DNA of 49,574 bases, from the NCBI GenBank assembly GCA_017424235.1, contig JAFPAQ010000263.1, positions 1 through 49,574 of the forward strand, in the 5' to 3' direction. The position numbers and the translations under genes are program-made. Below are positions 8,974 to 17,544 of this stretch, piece by piece. Each line of letters opens with the position of its first letter. Position 1 is the first letter of the stretch. The notes beneath the pieces were generated by a model. That model made no database searches, had not been told where the DNA came from, and was given only the letters and a program-made list of their open reading frames with translations. The stretch comes from Lachnospiraceae bacterium. Its GTDB lineage: Bacteria; Bacillota; Clostridia; Lachnospirales; Lachnospiraceae.

Positions 8974-9474
8974 ATGCCGGTATTTGATAAGGACGAGTTT
9001 TGGCTAAAAATTGAATCTATGTATATGTTAGCCAGACAAAATAATTATGTAATAAAGCTAAGTGAGGAAGAAGTTCAGGAGCTTAAAGCATTATTTGTTG
9101 ATGTCTATATACCAATTGAAAATTTGGGACATTATGATGATTTAAAATTGATTAAAAAAATGATGACTAAAATAGTATCAATATGTAAGATAGACAAAGA
9201 GCCTATGAGTGCAAGTGGCGATGTTATTCAGCTTGTAAATTCTGTAAATTATGATGGAAGAAACATGTATCTTAGATATGCAAAGATTTCACCAATAAAA
9301 TTCAGAAGACTTGAATTAGGAAAGTCTAAGAAAGAAATAGCAGATAGAATAGGGTATACTCCTATTACCATTGATAATTGTGAAGAATACTATTGTGACT
9401 TAAACAGACAGCCTGAAACACTGATACAGAAGCTTGCAAGTGCACTGCAGTGCGAAGTTTCCGAGTTGTTTTGA
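8974..9474 (+). CDS. Helix-turn-helix (XRE-like) protein
   Basis: A 166-residue protein. The last 65 residues form a Cro/C1-type HTH (FRRLELGKSKKEIADRIG, then TPITIDNCEEYY and LIQKLASALQCEVSELF). The first 100 residues are helical and of unknown family. GAGGAG 7 bases upstream sets ATG 8974; the in-frame starts at 8950 and 8953 lie before that site. It precedes a CheC-like gene by 87 bases and has a very strong promoter, so it may regulate that neighbourhood. Its target is unknown. Confidence 0.75.
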   Translation: MPVFDKDEFWLKIESMYMLARQNNYVIKLSEEEVQELKALFVDVYIPIENLGHYDDLKLIKKMMTKIVSICKIDKEPMSASGDVIQLVNSVNYDGRNMYLRYAKISPIKFRRLELGKSKKEIADRIGYTPITIDNCEEYYCDLNRQPETLIQKLASALQCEVSELF

Positions 9475-9492
9475 TTTTATGTTTTAATACCA

Positions 9493-9534
9493 ATGTACTT
9501 TCCGGCATTTGTTTAAAAGATTCCGAGAGTACAT
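9493..9534. repeat. Stem-loop repeat of the GAGAGTACATA type, copy before the CheC-like gene
   Basis: ATGTACT (9493-9499) pairs with AGTACAT (9528-9534), with CCGG-containing inner bases. The right arm and following bases (GAGAGTACATACTATAAG) match the copy ending at 23486 almost exactly. In both cases the start codon lies about 25-27 bases downstream. Confidence 0.55.
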
Positions 9535-9561
9535 ACTATAAGTATGGAGGGATATGGTTTC

Positions 9562-10173
9562 ATGGAAAATAATTTTACAGAACTTGAGATAGATGCAATT
9601 GGTGAGATATCAAATATATGTCTTGGAAATTCGGCATCTACGTTGAGTATGCTTGTTAATAAGAGTGTAGATATAACTCCGCCGAGAGTTGAGATAATTG
9701 ATAAAAGTGAATATACTAAGAGCGTTTCAACTAAAAAAGTATTTGTTAAAGTGAGTTATGTAGAGGGACTTACGGGTTGTAGTATACTTATGCTTGAAGA
9801 ACAGGATGCCAAGTCTATAGCTGATTTGATGATGGGCAGTGATGGAAATGGTATGTTTGCACAAATGGAGTTTGGTGAACTTCATACAAGTGCTGTCTCA
9901 GAAGCAATGAATCAGATGATGGGAGCAGCAGCTACATCTATGAGTGTAATGCTTGACAGAAAAACAGATATATCAACACCTGAGGCTAAATATATGGAAG
10001 AAGGAGAATATATAGCATATACTTTCACAAATACCGAAAGACTTATTAAGGTAGGATTTAAGATGTCAATAGGAGATGTATTTAGTAGTCCTATGGTTCA
10101 GCTTTATCCATATGATCTTGCAAAATCAATAAGTAATCTTTTCTTGGATAAGAAGGAGAAGGAAAAGAATTAA
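9562..10173 (+). CDS. CheC/FliY-type CheY-phosphate phosphatase
   Basis: A 203-residue protein with both catalytic motifs of the CheC family: DAIGEISN (residues about 10-17) and SAVSEAMN in the second half, each giving the Glu and Asn that contact CheY. It should remove phosphate from CheY-P at or near the flagellar switch. It lacks the C-terminal FliN/SpoA domain of FliY, so a CheC-like protein fits best. No flagellar or che genes are next to it. ATG 9562 is set by GGAGGG 10 bases upstream; the ATG at 9544 overlaps that site. Confidence 0.82.
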   Translation: MENNFTELEIDAIGEISNICLGNSASTLSMLVNKSVDITPPRVEIIDKSEYTKSVSTKKVFVKVSYVEGLTGCSILMLEEQDAKSIADLMMGSDGNGMFAQMEFGELHTSAVSEAMNQMMGAAATSMSVMLDRKTDISTPEAKYMEEGEYIAYTFTNTERLIKVGFKMSIGDVFSSPMVQLYPYDLAKSISNLFLDKKEKEKN

Positions 10174-10269
10174 TAACTGTTCAGAACTAAGTTTTTCATA
10201 GCTACAATTTAAATATTACAAAATAGTGGTTGTGAATGTTGCAAAAATTAATTATGGGGGGAAATAATT

Positions 10270-10467
10270 ATGATGTGTTCTTTTTGTGGAAACAGGGTAA
10301 AATGTTGGGCTGATATGTCTGATGAGGCATTGGAAATGGAGTTTGTTAAATGTGGATATGATGATTATGTGCTGGATGATTCAATTGAACTTGAAGACCT
10401 TCTGTATGAATCAGAGAGACGAGCAGAAGAACGGGAAATGATGGAAAGGGGCATAAATGTAGGCTGA
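10270..10467 (+). CDS. Small acidic hypothetical protein
   Basis: A 65-residue protein starting MMCSFCGN with a further Cys at residue 13, followed by an acidic helical tail (EERRAEEREMMERG type). A run of six G ends about 8 bases before the ATG (ATG 10270 or 10273). The CxxC plus later Cys could bind metal, but two more ligands are not evident. A strong terminator follows. Function unknown. Confidence 0.6.
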   Translation: MMCSFCGNRVKCWADMSDEALEMEFVKCGYDDYVLDDSIELEDLLYESERRAEEREMMERGINVG

Positions 10468-10505
10468 TTATTTAGTGTAAGTAGCATATAAGAATATAAA
10501 AAAAG

Positions 10506-10543
10506 CGAGAGTTGATAATGAGTGTTATCAGCTCTCGTTTTTT
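10506..10543. terminator. Strong bidirectional terminator
   Basis: CGAGAGTTGATAA pairs with TTATCAGCTCTCG (one G-U pair), with an A run upstream and six T downstream. Confidence 0.85.
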
Positions 10544-10580
10544 CGTTATAGGAAATTGCAACAGTGTAGTGTGAATTAAT

Positions 10581-10637
10581 CAAGAATTTGCTTTTGCAAA
10601 TTCTTGGAATCGGATGCCAGCACATCCGATTTTTTAT
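10581..10637. terminator. Two further hairpins, second with T run
   Basis: CAAGAATTTGC/GCAAATTCTTG form a perfect 11-bp stem at 10581-10606. AATCGGATG/CATCCGATT form a 9-bp stem at 10608-10631, followed by six or more T. The sequence just before (about 10546-10568) matches 34219-34240 at about 20 of 22 positions, so the block may be a dispersed repeat rather than a dedicated terminator. Confidence 0.6.
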
Positions 10638-10664
10638 AATAGAAGTTATATATCATTCAAAGTC

Positions 10665-11105
10665 TTATTCATTTATCAAAATAACATAAGAAGAAGATAT
10701 ATAGGCCTCTGCTCCATCATAGATTATTTTAATCCAGCCATTATTCTGGATTTCTATTATTTCAAATTTTGTGCCGGCATCAACTGTTGCAAGAACTTTC
10801 GCCTGAGGATTATCAGCATCTCTGATATTTACTTCCGTAGAAGTTTTACCGTATTTCTTTTGCACAGATTCTTCGGTAGCAATAGCTTCAGAAGCTTCTG
10901 TTTTATCGGCTGTTTTATCGGATGTTTCAGAGTCGTTATCTATAAGAGATTCTGATATGGGGACTTCAGTTATCACGGCTGTTTCAAGTTCCTCTGTATT
11001 TATATAATGAGGTCTGTTAATTATACAAATAATTAGTATACATATGGATATGGATAAGCATACAATGATGCCAATCAGTATTCTGTTGAGTATGATTTTC
11101 TTCAT
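10665..11105 (-). CDS. Membrane-anchored SH3-domain protein
   Basis: A 146-residue protein. Residues 1-30 contain a strong membrane anchor (ILIGIIVCLSISICILIICII). A Ser/Thr/Glu-rich linker follows, then a single bacterial SH3 domain (about 85-143: STEVNIRDADNPQAKVLATV and GWIKIIYDGAEAYISSSYV). It is probably exposed at the cell wall. It has the same type of domain as the protein at 105-1907 but is not a close relative. It is transcribed toward the terminator cluster at 10.5-10.6 kb. Confidence 0.75.
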   Translation of the reverse strand: MKKIILNRILIGIIVCLSISICILIICIINRPHYINTEELETAVITEVPISESLIDNDSETSDKTADKTEASEAIATEESVQKKYGKTSTEVNIRDADNPQAKVLATVDAGTKFEIIEIQNNGWIKIIYDGAEAYISSSYVILINE

Positions 11106-11290
11106 AAATTCTTTATCCCTTATATAATATGAATATAAAAAATTAACCCTTTTCGTAGATAGTATAGACTATGCATATGTAAAAGGCAAGAAATCTAACT
11201 TTTTTAAGTAATTGCTAATAATATGTTAACAAACTTGTAATAACTTTGAAAAAATGATATAAAAAAGAATAAGAAATTGTATTAAATTGA

Positions 11291-11319
11291 TTGACAATTA
11301 TAAAACTTTATGTTAATAT
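11291..11319 (+). promoter_or_regulatory. Promoter of tRNA-Thr
   Basis: TTGACA and TAATAT are separated by 17 bases, 39 bases before the tRNA 5' end. Confidence 0.75.
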
Positions 11320-11358
11320 AATATTCAGTGACAGCGATAAGTATATCGTAGGTAACTA

Positions 11359-11431
11359 GCTGGCATGGCACAGTCGGTAGCGCGCAACATTGGTAGTGTT
11401 GAGGTCACGGGTTCGATTCCCGTTGCTAGCT
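11359..11431 (+). tRNA. tRNA-Thr (anticodon GGT)
   Basis: The acceptor arm GCTGGCA pairs with TGCTAGC (one G-T pair). The anticodon stem CAACA/TGTTG encloses loop TTGGTAG (anticodon GGT). The T arm ACGGG-TTCGATT-CCCGT is perfect. The discriminator is T; CCA is not encoded. The D stem (GCAC/GCGC) has one mismatch. Confidence 0.9.
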
Positions 11432-11444
11432 TTAAAAAAGATAG

Positions 11445-11488
11445 ATAAAGCTTTCTAGGATGAAAAGTCTTGGAAAGCTTTATTTTTT
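11445..11488 (+). terminator. Terminator of tRNA-Thr
   Basis: AAAGCTTTC pairs with GAAAGCTTT across a loop and is followed by a T run. Confidence 0.8.
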
Positions 11489-11624
11489 AACATTTCTGTT
11501 ACAATGTGACACGGCAATACCAAAACGGTAGACGGTTAGCCTTTATCTTTAAATCTCATTGATGACATTCTTATTCATTTGAAAGGAGTTGATTTTATGG
11601 GAAATACAAAAGAAAGGTTCAATG

Positions 11625-11714
11625 ATGTCAGTAATAGACTTGATAGCTGTATTAAGTTACACAATAACTTGTATAGCTTTCGGTTATACTATTGGAAGAA
11701 ATTCCAAGAAATAG
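11625..11714 (+). CDS. Tiny single-span membrane peptide (holin-like/type I toxin-like)
   Basis: A 29-residue peptide: MSVIDLIAVLSYTITC, then a continued hydrophobic stretch, ending GRNSKK. This acid-hydrophobic-basic layout is typical of holin-like or type I toxin peptides and of small peptides carried by mobile elements. AGAAAGG lies 7 bases upstream; ATG 11622 is an alternative start. An overlapping frame, 11597-11728 (43 residues, MGNTKERFNDV...), has its own GGAG site and could be the translated product or a leader that couples to this one. I judge the hydrophobic frame more protein-like. No antisense RNA promoter was identified. Confidence 0.5.
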   Translation: MSVIDLIAVLSYTITCIAFGYTIGRNSKK

Positions 11715-11718
11715 ACAT

Positions 11719-11764
11719 AAAAAAATAACCGTCACAGTCTGGAAAACTACGGTTATTTTTTTAT
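11719..11764 (+). terminator. Terminator of the tiny peptide gene
   Basis: AAAAATAACCGT pairs with ACGGTTATTTTT across a 16-base loop and runs into further T. Confidence 0.85.
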
Positions 11765-11876
11765 AACAAAGTCTAAGGGCTAACCGTCTACGGTATTGCC
11801 TTTTCTACATATTAGCATATCAGCTGGGAAAAATCAATTATCAAGTTCAAAGTTGTAAAATCAGTATAAGTATTTT

Positions 11877-11907
11877 GTTACAGTACACACATAGTGTGCA
11901 CTGTAAC
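11877..11907. repeat. GTTACAGT...ACTGTAAC hairpin
   Basis: GTTACAGT (11877-11884) and ACTGTAAC (11900-11907) pair, with inner CACAC/GTGTG. The end sequence resembles the GTTACTGT/ACAGTAAC ends of the repeat at 19720-19823. Confidence 0.6.
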
Positions 11908-11951
11908 TTATTATGAACATAAATTAATCAAAAGCTTAATTATATTTTGTT

Positions 11952-14627
11952 TTAGTCTGTGTCTGAGGCAGGACCTGATGGAGTTTGGGCAGGAGCAACT
12001 AACTGACTTTGTCTTTGCATAAGTTCAAATTGCTGTGCCTGTATTACTTCGGATGCATTTGGTGATGCAAAGAAAGCGGCATTATGAGGGCACATTTGAG
12101 TAGGGTCAGCTACTGATTGGGTTGCGTCGGTCAAGCCTTCTTCAGTGCTTTGAAGGGCACTTCCAAGAGTAGTGTTCTTTAATCTTTCAGGCAGACGTTC
12201 AACTATTGAAGCCTGCTTAAAAGGACACTCATCACATGCAGTAAGTCCTGAATACAGACATACATTTGAATAGTAATGTACATCACAATACTCAGTAGGT
12301 ACAGTTCCCTCTGCAAAGTATTCAGTGATTGTACAACCATCACAAACTCCTGCAATTGGAAGTTTTCCGGATTTAGAGCAAACTCTTGCAGTTACAATGC
12401 CACTTGGAGTAGGGAAGGATTTGTATTCCAGATTTTGATGAATCTGCTCCATTACCATTTTCCAGAGAGTTTTTGCAAGGTTTTTCTCAGCCGAAGAAGA
12501 TAAACTTACATTATTGTCAAATCCAGCCCAGGTAGTTGCTGTATAATATGGTGTATATCCTGAAAACCAGACATCTTTGTAATCTGTAGTAGTACCTGTT
12601 TTACCGGCAATTGCCATATTTCCAAAATTACATCTTCCACCTGTACCTGAAGAAACAACATCCTGCATGGCACTGGTTAAAAGCCATGCGGTAGATTCTT
12701 TTATTACCTGTGTTGAGAAAGGTTCTGTATTGTCGATAAGTACATTTCCGTCATGATCCAGGATTTTTGTATAAAGTTTAGGTTTTATATATAAACCATT
12801 ATTAGCTATTGCAGCATAACCTGCATTTAGTTCAAGATTGGTTACACCATCTGTAATACCACCAAGAGCAAGGGGTTGTCCAATATCTGAAACAACTGAG
12901 CCATCTGACTGAACTCTGCGTTCGATCAATGTTGTAAAACCAAAATTCTGGAGATAGTCAAAACCAAGCTGTGGTGTAATCTGAGTAAGTGTCTTAACTG
13001 TAAGGACATTGGCAGACTGGACAATACCATATCTTAAGTTTATAAGTCCTCTGTAAGAACTTCCCCACCAGTTTTTAACAGGACGACCATTTGCGTAGGA
13101 ATAAGGAGCATCATTCTGAACCGTTGCCAAAGTAAGTCCCGCGCTGTCTAAAGCCGGCGCAAAGGTTGAAAGTACTTTAAATGTAGAGCCTGGCTGTCTT
13201 GTGGTATTTGAAGCCCTGTTAAGAGTACGGCTTGCAGTCTTGGCACCGCGACCTCCAACCATTGCAACAATATGACCTGTTGACTGGTCTTCAATTGTAA
13301 TAGAAACCTGTGGCTGAGGTGTCAGACTGACCTTTTCACCATCAACCTTGTCTCCTTCTGACATATGAGCAGCCTTATATGCTTCAATTGCTTCATATGC
13401 TTCATCCTTTGAATTATAGAGAAGATTGAAGGATGGATTTATCTGTTTATAATATGCCTTGTACATTTCTGTACTATGGTTTTCCTTTTCGCCATTTGCC
13501 TTTTCTATAGTAAGAGCATAGTTGAGATACCATTTCACATTTGAAGGATAGTTTTCTTCATTGTTGAATACATCATCACATATCTTTTGAATATCGGGAT
13601 CAAGAGTAGTAAAAATGCTGAGACCACTGCTGAACAGCATATTGTATGCCTGTGTTTCATTGTAGCCTTTAACCTCCATTAAGTCGTGAAGTACCTGTTC
13701 TGCTAACTCATCTTCAAAGTAGGTATATATTTTGTTTGTCTCAGTTTCCTGATTTACTGTTTCTATACGGCTATACACATCATCAGCCATGGCTTCGTCG
13801 TATTCCTGCTGTGAGATAGTCTCCATTTCAAGCATTTTCTTTAATACTTTATTACGACGCTTTACATTTTCCTCAGGATGTGAAATAGGGTTGTATTTTG
13901 ATGGATTCTGAGTAATAGCGGCTATGACTGCACACTCCGAAAGTGTCAATTCATAAGTTGCCTTATTGAAGTATCTTGCGGAAGCAGCTTTTACGCCAAG
14001 TGTATTTTGACCAAGGTTAATCGTATTCATATAAGCTTCGAGAATACTTTCCTTGGACATTTTCTTTTCCAAATCGATTGCGAGGTATTGCTCCTGAATC
14101 TTACGCTTTATTTTTTGCATTGTGCTTTCATCAGTCCAGTTATCAAAAACATTATTTTTGATTAGCTGTTGTGTGATGGTTGAGCCACCCTGTGAGAGCT
14201 TTCCTTTGCTTTTGATGACTTCGCCACCTGCACGCATGATAGCTTTGATGTCAATACCATTATGACGGTAGAAACGCTCGTCCTCAATTGCAACAAAAGC
14301 ATCTGCGAGATATTTCGGAATCTTATCCATCTTTTCGTAGCTTCTATTTGAATTGGCAGCTACAAGCTTAGTAAGCTCATTTCCCCTTGAGTCATATACT
14401 ACTGTAGCATATCCCTTTGGGATTACCTGTTCTGGATTAATGTCCGGAGCAGAGTATAGAATTCCCTTGAACATACCGATTCCCAAGCATATACCAATTA
14501 TGCATACTGATATTATTCCAATTAGCAAAAACTTGAGAGCTGAAATAAGAACCATCTTTTTCAGTTTTACGGACTTTGATGTAAGGGACTTCTGAACCTT
14601 ATGTATTCCTCTTTTTCCGTAATTCAT
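11952..14627 (-). CDS. Class A penicillin-binding protein (PBP1a-like)
   Basis: An 891-residue bifunctional enzyme that polymerises and cross-links peptidoglycan. A basic N terminus is followed by one membrane anchor (about 25-50). The glycosyltransferase domain shows EDERFYRHNGID and QGGSTITQQLIKN. The transpeptidase domain shows PGSTFK (catalytic Ser in SxxK), QSAN and AGKTGTT. The C terminus carries an unusual Cys-rich segment (CSKSGKLPIAGVCDGC through CDECPFK). Start 14627 is set by GGAGG 5 bases upstream; the longer frame to 14639 begins within that site. A TATAAT-like -10 sits upstream on the minus strand. It is divergent from yigZ. Confidence 0.93.
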   Translation of the reverse strand: MNYGKRGIHKVQKSLTSKSVKLKKMVLISALKFLLIGIISVCIIGICLGIGMFKGILYSAPDINPEQVIPKGYATVVYDSRGNELTKLVAANSNRSYEKMDKIPKYLADAFVAIEDERFYRHNGIDIKAIMRAGGEVIKSKGKLSQGGSTITQQLIKNNVFDNWTDESTMQKIKRKIQEQYLAIDLEKKMSKESILEAYMNTINLGQNTLGVKAASARYFNKATYELTLSECAVIAAITQNPSKYNPISHPEENVKRRNKVLKKMLEMETISQQEYDEAMADDVYSRIETVNQETETNKIYTYFEDELAEQVLHDLMEVKGYNETQAYNMLFSSGLSIFTTLDPDIQKICDDVFNNEENYPSNVKWYLNYALTIEKANGEKENHSTEMYKAYYKQINPSFNLLYNSKDEAYEAIEAYKAAHMSEGDKVDGEKVSLTPQPQVSITIEDQSTGHIVAMVGGRGAKTASRTLNRASNTTRQPGSTFKVLSTFAPALDSAGLTLATVQNDAPYSYANGRPVKNWWGSSYRGLINLRYGIVQSANVLTVKTLTQITPQLGFDYLQNFGFTTLIERRVQSDGSVVSDIGQPLALGGITDGVTNLELNAGYAAIANNGLYIKPKLYTKILDHDGNVLIDNTEPFSTQVIKESTAWLLTSAMQDVVSSGTGGRCNFGNMAIAGKTGTTTDYKDVWFSGYTPYYTATTWAGFDNNVSLSSSAEKNLAKTLWKMVMEQIHQNLEYKSFPTPSGIVTARVCSKSGKLPIAGVCDGCTITEYFAEGTVPTEYCDVHYYSNVCLYSGLTACDECPFKQASIVERLPERLKNTTLGSALQSTEEGLTDATQSVADPTQMCPHNAAFFASPNASEVIQAQQFELMQRQSQLVAPAQTPSGPASDTD

Positions 14628-14783
14628 AGCTTCCTCCATTAAATTCTTTTATAAGTTACAAAAACATATAAAGCCATTATAGCAAATTATATATGGTAAA
14701 TAAAGTTTTTTTTATGTATAATTGTTTTATCAATAGTATTAGATATTCTTATAATTAATATGCAAGATAGGATGAGAGGAATT

Positions 14784-15419
14784 ATGGCTGACATTACAGA
14801 ATTTGAAAATTATATTTTGCTTACCAAAGGCTCAGAGGCAGAAATAGTAGAGAAAAAATCAAGATTTATCGCAACAGTACGTCCGGTAGCTACAGAGGAA
14901 GAGGCGGTTGCATTTATTGAAGAAATGAAAAAGAAATATTACGATGCACGTCATAACTGCTCCGCATTTGTAATAGGAAGTAAGGGACAGATTACAAGAA
15001 GCAGTGATGATGGAGAACCAAGTGGTACGGCAGGAAGACCTATGCTTGAAGTATTGCTTGGAAGTGAGATTCGCAATGTGGCAGCAGTTGTGACCAGATA
15101 CTTTGGTGGAGTTCTTCTTGGTACGGGTGGACTTGTAAGGGCATATCAGGGAGCTTTAAAGAAGGCACTTGAGGAATGTGAAACTGCTCAAAAGTATTTT
15201 GGAGTAAAAACAAAAATAAAAACTGATTATAATGGAGTTGGAAAGATACAATATATTCTTGCAAGTAAGGGAATTAATATTTTAGACAGTGTTTATGGTG
15301 TTGATGTTGAACTTACGGTTATTGTCCCAATAGAAGAATATGACAGACTTTGTAAGGAAATAACAGAAGCTACAAGTGCAAGGGCTGGAATTGAAGAAAT
15401 AGAAAAAGGATATTATTAA
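14784..15419 (+). CDS. YigZ/IMPACT-family protein
   Basis: A 211-residue protein. The N-terminal UPF0029 domain has EKKSRFIA, YYDARHNCSAF, SSDDGEPSGTAG and VVTRYFGGVLLGTGGLVRAY, all strongly conserved in the family. A short C-terminal domain of DUF1949 type follows. The role is uncertain; relatives bind RNA or ribosomes. Start 14784 is set by GAGAGGA; the frame upstream to 14760 lacks a site. Confidence 0.9.
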   Translation: MADITEFENYILLTKGSEAEIVEKKSRFIATVRPVATEEEAVAFIEEMKKKYYDARHNCSAFVIGSKGQITRSSDDGEPSGTAGRPMLEVLLGSEIRNVAAVVTRYFGGVLLGTGGLVRAYQGALKKALEECETAQKYFGVKTKIKTDYNGVGKIQYILASKGINILDSVYGVDVELTVIVPIEEYDRLCKEITEATSARAGIEEIEKGYY

Positions 15420-15431
15420 TAGATAAATCAT

Positions 15432-15479
15432 AAAAAGAGATATCAGGTATCGTATGTATAGATACATGATATCTCTTTT
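15432..15479. terminator. Bidirectional terminator between convergent genes
   Basis: AAAAGAGATATCA pairs with TGATATCTCTTTT, with inner GTATC/GATAC. It serves yigZ (+) and the SpoIID-like gene (-). Confidence 0.85.
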
Positions 15480-15547
15480 ATTGCAATCGGATGTAAATAC
15501 TCATAACTGATATTGCGCGATTTTTACACGTGTCAGAATAGGATGTA

Positions 15548-16843
15548 TTAATCAGGTTCAGATATTCTTGATACACCTACAAATATTTCTGATACCTTAT
15601 ACCATGTAGGATAATCAACGATTCCGGTTGCAGGCAGTCCAAATATTGACTGGAATTTTTTTATTGCGTTTGCAGTGTTGCTTCCATATATACCATCCTC
15701 CTGAATTCGTGGAATTGCAGGATAGTTTTGTGCAATGCGGTTTAGTTGTTGCTGAAGCTGTAATACCTTTGAGCCTGACGAACCTGTAGAAAGATCATAT
15801 CCCGGCCATGAATAAGGAACACCTGAAATATAAGTAGTTGAGTTGATATACATATCGTAACCATAATAATATCTTATTATTTCAATAGGGCTGTACCCCT
15901 GGTCACCAAGGTATTTGCTTCCCCATTGTGATAAGCCTGTGCATGTAGCAGTAGTACCATTACAATAAGAAGTAAATATTGGCTGGAGCACACCAGGCCG
16001 TGAAAGATAATTTGCAAAGATACTGTCAACTATACGGTCTATATTTTCATAAATGTTTCTGCCATATATCCATTTCTGGTCGTATGCGGTTGAGGAAGTA
16101 ATAGTAAAATCGTATCCTTGATTTCTGTACCATTCAGTGTACACACGGTTTAGTGTAAATGACATTATAGCCAGTGTGTTTGCGTATATAGTGCTTTCAG
16201 GCCATGTAGCATAAATTTCAGAAGAAACTACATTTTTGATATAATCAGTGTAACGAACATAGTAATTTGGAGCTGATGAATCACTTGGAAGACCATCATG
16301 TACAATTACATATTCCGGAATAACAACACGGCTTAATACTATTTCTCCGCTTTCATCAATTGGCTTTATTTCAGCTTCAGGTATTTTTGCCGGATAATCA
16401 CCATACAAAGTATGGTCAGGAATAAGGATGTTTTCTACTTCTCCTTCGGATGGTATTTCAGGAGTTGAGGTTATTGGATTTTGTTCTGCAAGATTTAGCG
16501 GGTTCATTGTTATAGGCTGAATAGCGTTGACATCTGGCAGTATTTCTGTTCCTGATACTCTGACGGTTTCATATCCCGGAGCTGATACATCTATATTATA
16601 TTCTGTGTATGGCTGTATATCTCCCGGTTCCTGACTATATGAAAAATTAGGAGCCGGAAGTTGGATTGTTTTTGTCTGTCCGGAATTGTCAGTGGTAAGT
16701 GTTAAAATTGGTGATTGGGGAGTACTTTTTAAAGATATGGTAATTGTAGCATTATTTATTGGGATAAGCCCTATTGAAGAAGTGACATTTATAGTCAGAT
16801 TTCCGGTATAATTTGGATTTTCAGCCGGTTTAAGCTTTGACAT
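15548..16843 (-). CDS. SpoIID-like/peptidoglycan-binding protein (spore cortex-lytic related)
   Basis: A 431-residue protein. Residues 1-110 form a carboxypeptidase-regulatory-like beta domain (TDNSGQTKTIQLPAP, YNIDVSAPGYETVRVSG). The middle (about 190-335) is a SpoIID/LytB-type segment (SSEIYATWPESTIYANTLAI, YCNGTTATCTGLSQWG, YSPIEIIRYYYG). Residues about 350-425 form a PG_binding_1 domain (GSSGSKVLQLQQQLNRI, DGIYGSNTANAIKKFQ, GIVDYPTWYKV). No signal peptide is evident. The role is inferred as spore or cell-wall remodelling. The start is ATG 16843, with AGGAGA 6-7 bases upstream. That site lies in the stem of a perfect 12-bp hairpin, so translation may be controlled. Confidence 0.8.
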   Translation of the reverse strand: MSKLKPAENPNYTGNLTINVTSSIGLIPINNATITISLKSTPQSPILTLTTDNSGQTKTIQLPAPNFSYSQEPGDIQPYTEYNIDVSAPGYETVRVSGTEILPDVNAIQPITMNPLNLAEQNPITSTPEIPSEGEVENILIPDHTLYGDYPAKIPEAEIKPIDESGEIVLSRVVIPEYVIVHDGLPSDSSAPNYYVRYTDYIKNVVSSEIYATWPESTIYANTLAIMSFTLNRVYTEWYRNQGYDFTITSSTAYDQKWIYGRNIYENIDRIVDSIFANYLSRPGVLQPIFTSYCNGTTATCTGLSQWGSKYLGDQGYSPIEIIRYYYGYDMYINSTTYISGVPYSWPGYDLSTGSSGSKVLQLQQQLNRIAQNYPAIPRIQEDGIYGSNTANAIKKFQSIFGLPATGIVDYPTWYKVSEIFVGVSRISEPD

Positions 16844-16848
16844 AAAAA

Positions 16849-16884
16849 TCTCCTGCATATGTTTTTATTAGTATATGCAGGAGA
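16849..16884 (-). promoter_or_regulatory. Hairpin that buries the ribosome-binding site of the SpoIID-like gene
   Basis: TCTCCTGCATAT (16849-16860) and ATATGCAGGAGA (16873-16884) form a perfect 12-bp inverted repeat with a 12-base AT-rich loop. On the minus strand the 3' arm contains the AGGAGA used by the gene starting at 16843. Confidence 0.75.
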
Positions 16885-16934
16885 AAGTAACATGTGATAA
16901 AAAGACATAATTTCGATGAAATTGCGAGTTGCAT

Positions 16935-17399
16935 TTACAGTTGTTCATTAATCACTGAACCAGTTGTAGTAGTAGTATCACTTTTGGTGGTAACAGAGCT
17001 TTCTTTTAAAGCTTTTTCTTTTTCGGCAAGCATTTTATCAAGATATGAATTTTTATATTTTGATTCATAAGGCTTGTGAGAGAGTATGTCATCCAACACT
17101 GTATTTCTAATTGCAGGTTCGGTTTTTTTACCATTTTTATCATAAGCAGAAGCCATATTGTCGACTAGTGAATTTGATAATTTATCAGATTCCGTTTTGT
17201 TGCCGGAAGTGCTGTTGTCAGACTCTGCTTTTTTCATTTCTTTTACATACGATTTCATCAATTTGGTATATGCTCCTGATTTAATTAAGGATGCATCTCC
17301 AAGGCTATTATATATTCCACTATATGGAGAATTTCCTAAATTAAGGGAAGCATTAAGAAAACTGTTTAATGAAGAAGAAGTCCATGATATTTTTGCCAT
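16935..17399 (-). CDS. Hypothetical Ser/Lys-rich protein
   Basis: A 154-residue protein with no signal peptide or membrane span. It is rich in Ser, Asn, Lys and Thr. The first 55 residues (NSLGDASLIKSGAYTKLMK) are the most ordered; the last 20 are mostly Ser and Thr. A GGTGAG site precedes the start. It lies upstream of the SpoIID-like gene on the same strand, about 90 bases away, and may be cotranscribed. Function unknown. Confidence 0.6.
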   Translation of the reverse strand: MAKISWTSSSLNSFLNASLNLGNSPYSGIYNSLGDASLIKSGAYTKLMKSYVKEMKKAESDNSTSGNKTESDKLSNSLVDNMASAYDKNGKKTEPAIRNTVLDDILSHKPYESKYKNSYLDKMLAEKEKALKESSVTTKSDTTTTTGSVINEQL

Positions 17400-17544
17400 A
17401 AACTCACCATACCTTTCCGTAATTTTTCAATCCTTTGAATCCCAAAACAGTTGTTAGAGTATCCGTCTCAAAACGCTAAAGGTTTTTATAACAATCTAAT
17501 TTCCCTATTTATTTTATCGGCAGAATTTTTAAATACTTTATAAC

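Larger units (their letters stand above)
11513..11800. mobile_element. 288-bp unit bounded by 23-29 bp inverted repeats (MITE-like)
   Basis: The left end (11513-11541) starts GGCAATACC and ends GTAGACGGTTAGCC. The right end (11778-11800) is the exact reverse complement except that six bases present in the left arm are missing. The unit encloses a small peptide gene and its terminator and lies just after tRNA-Thr. I saw no clear target-site duplication. Alternatives are a large regulatory hairpin or the remains of a cassette. Downstream to 11951 I see only AT-rich DNA and one hairpin (11877-11907). Confidence 0.6.
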
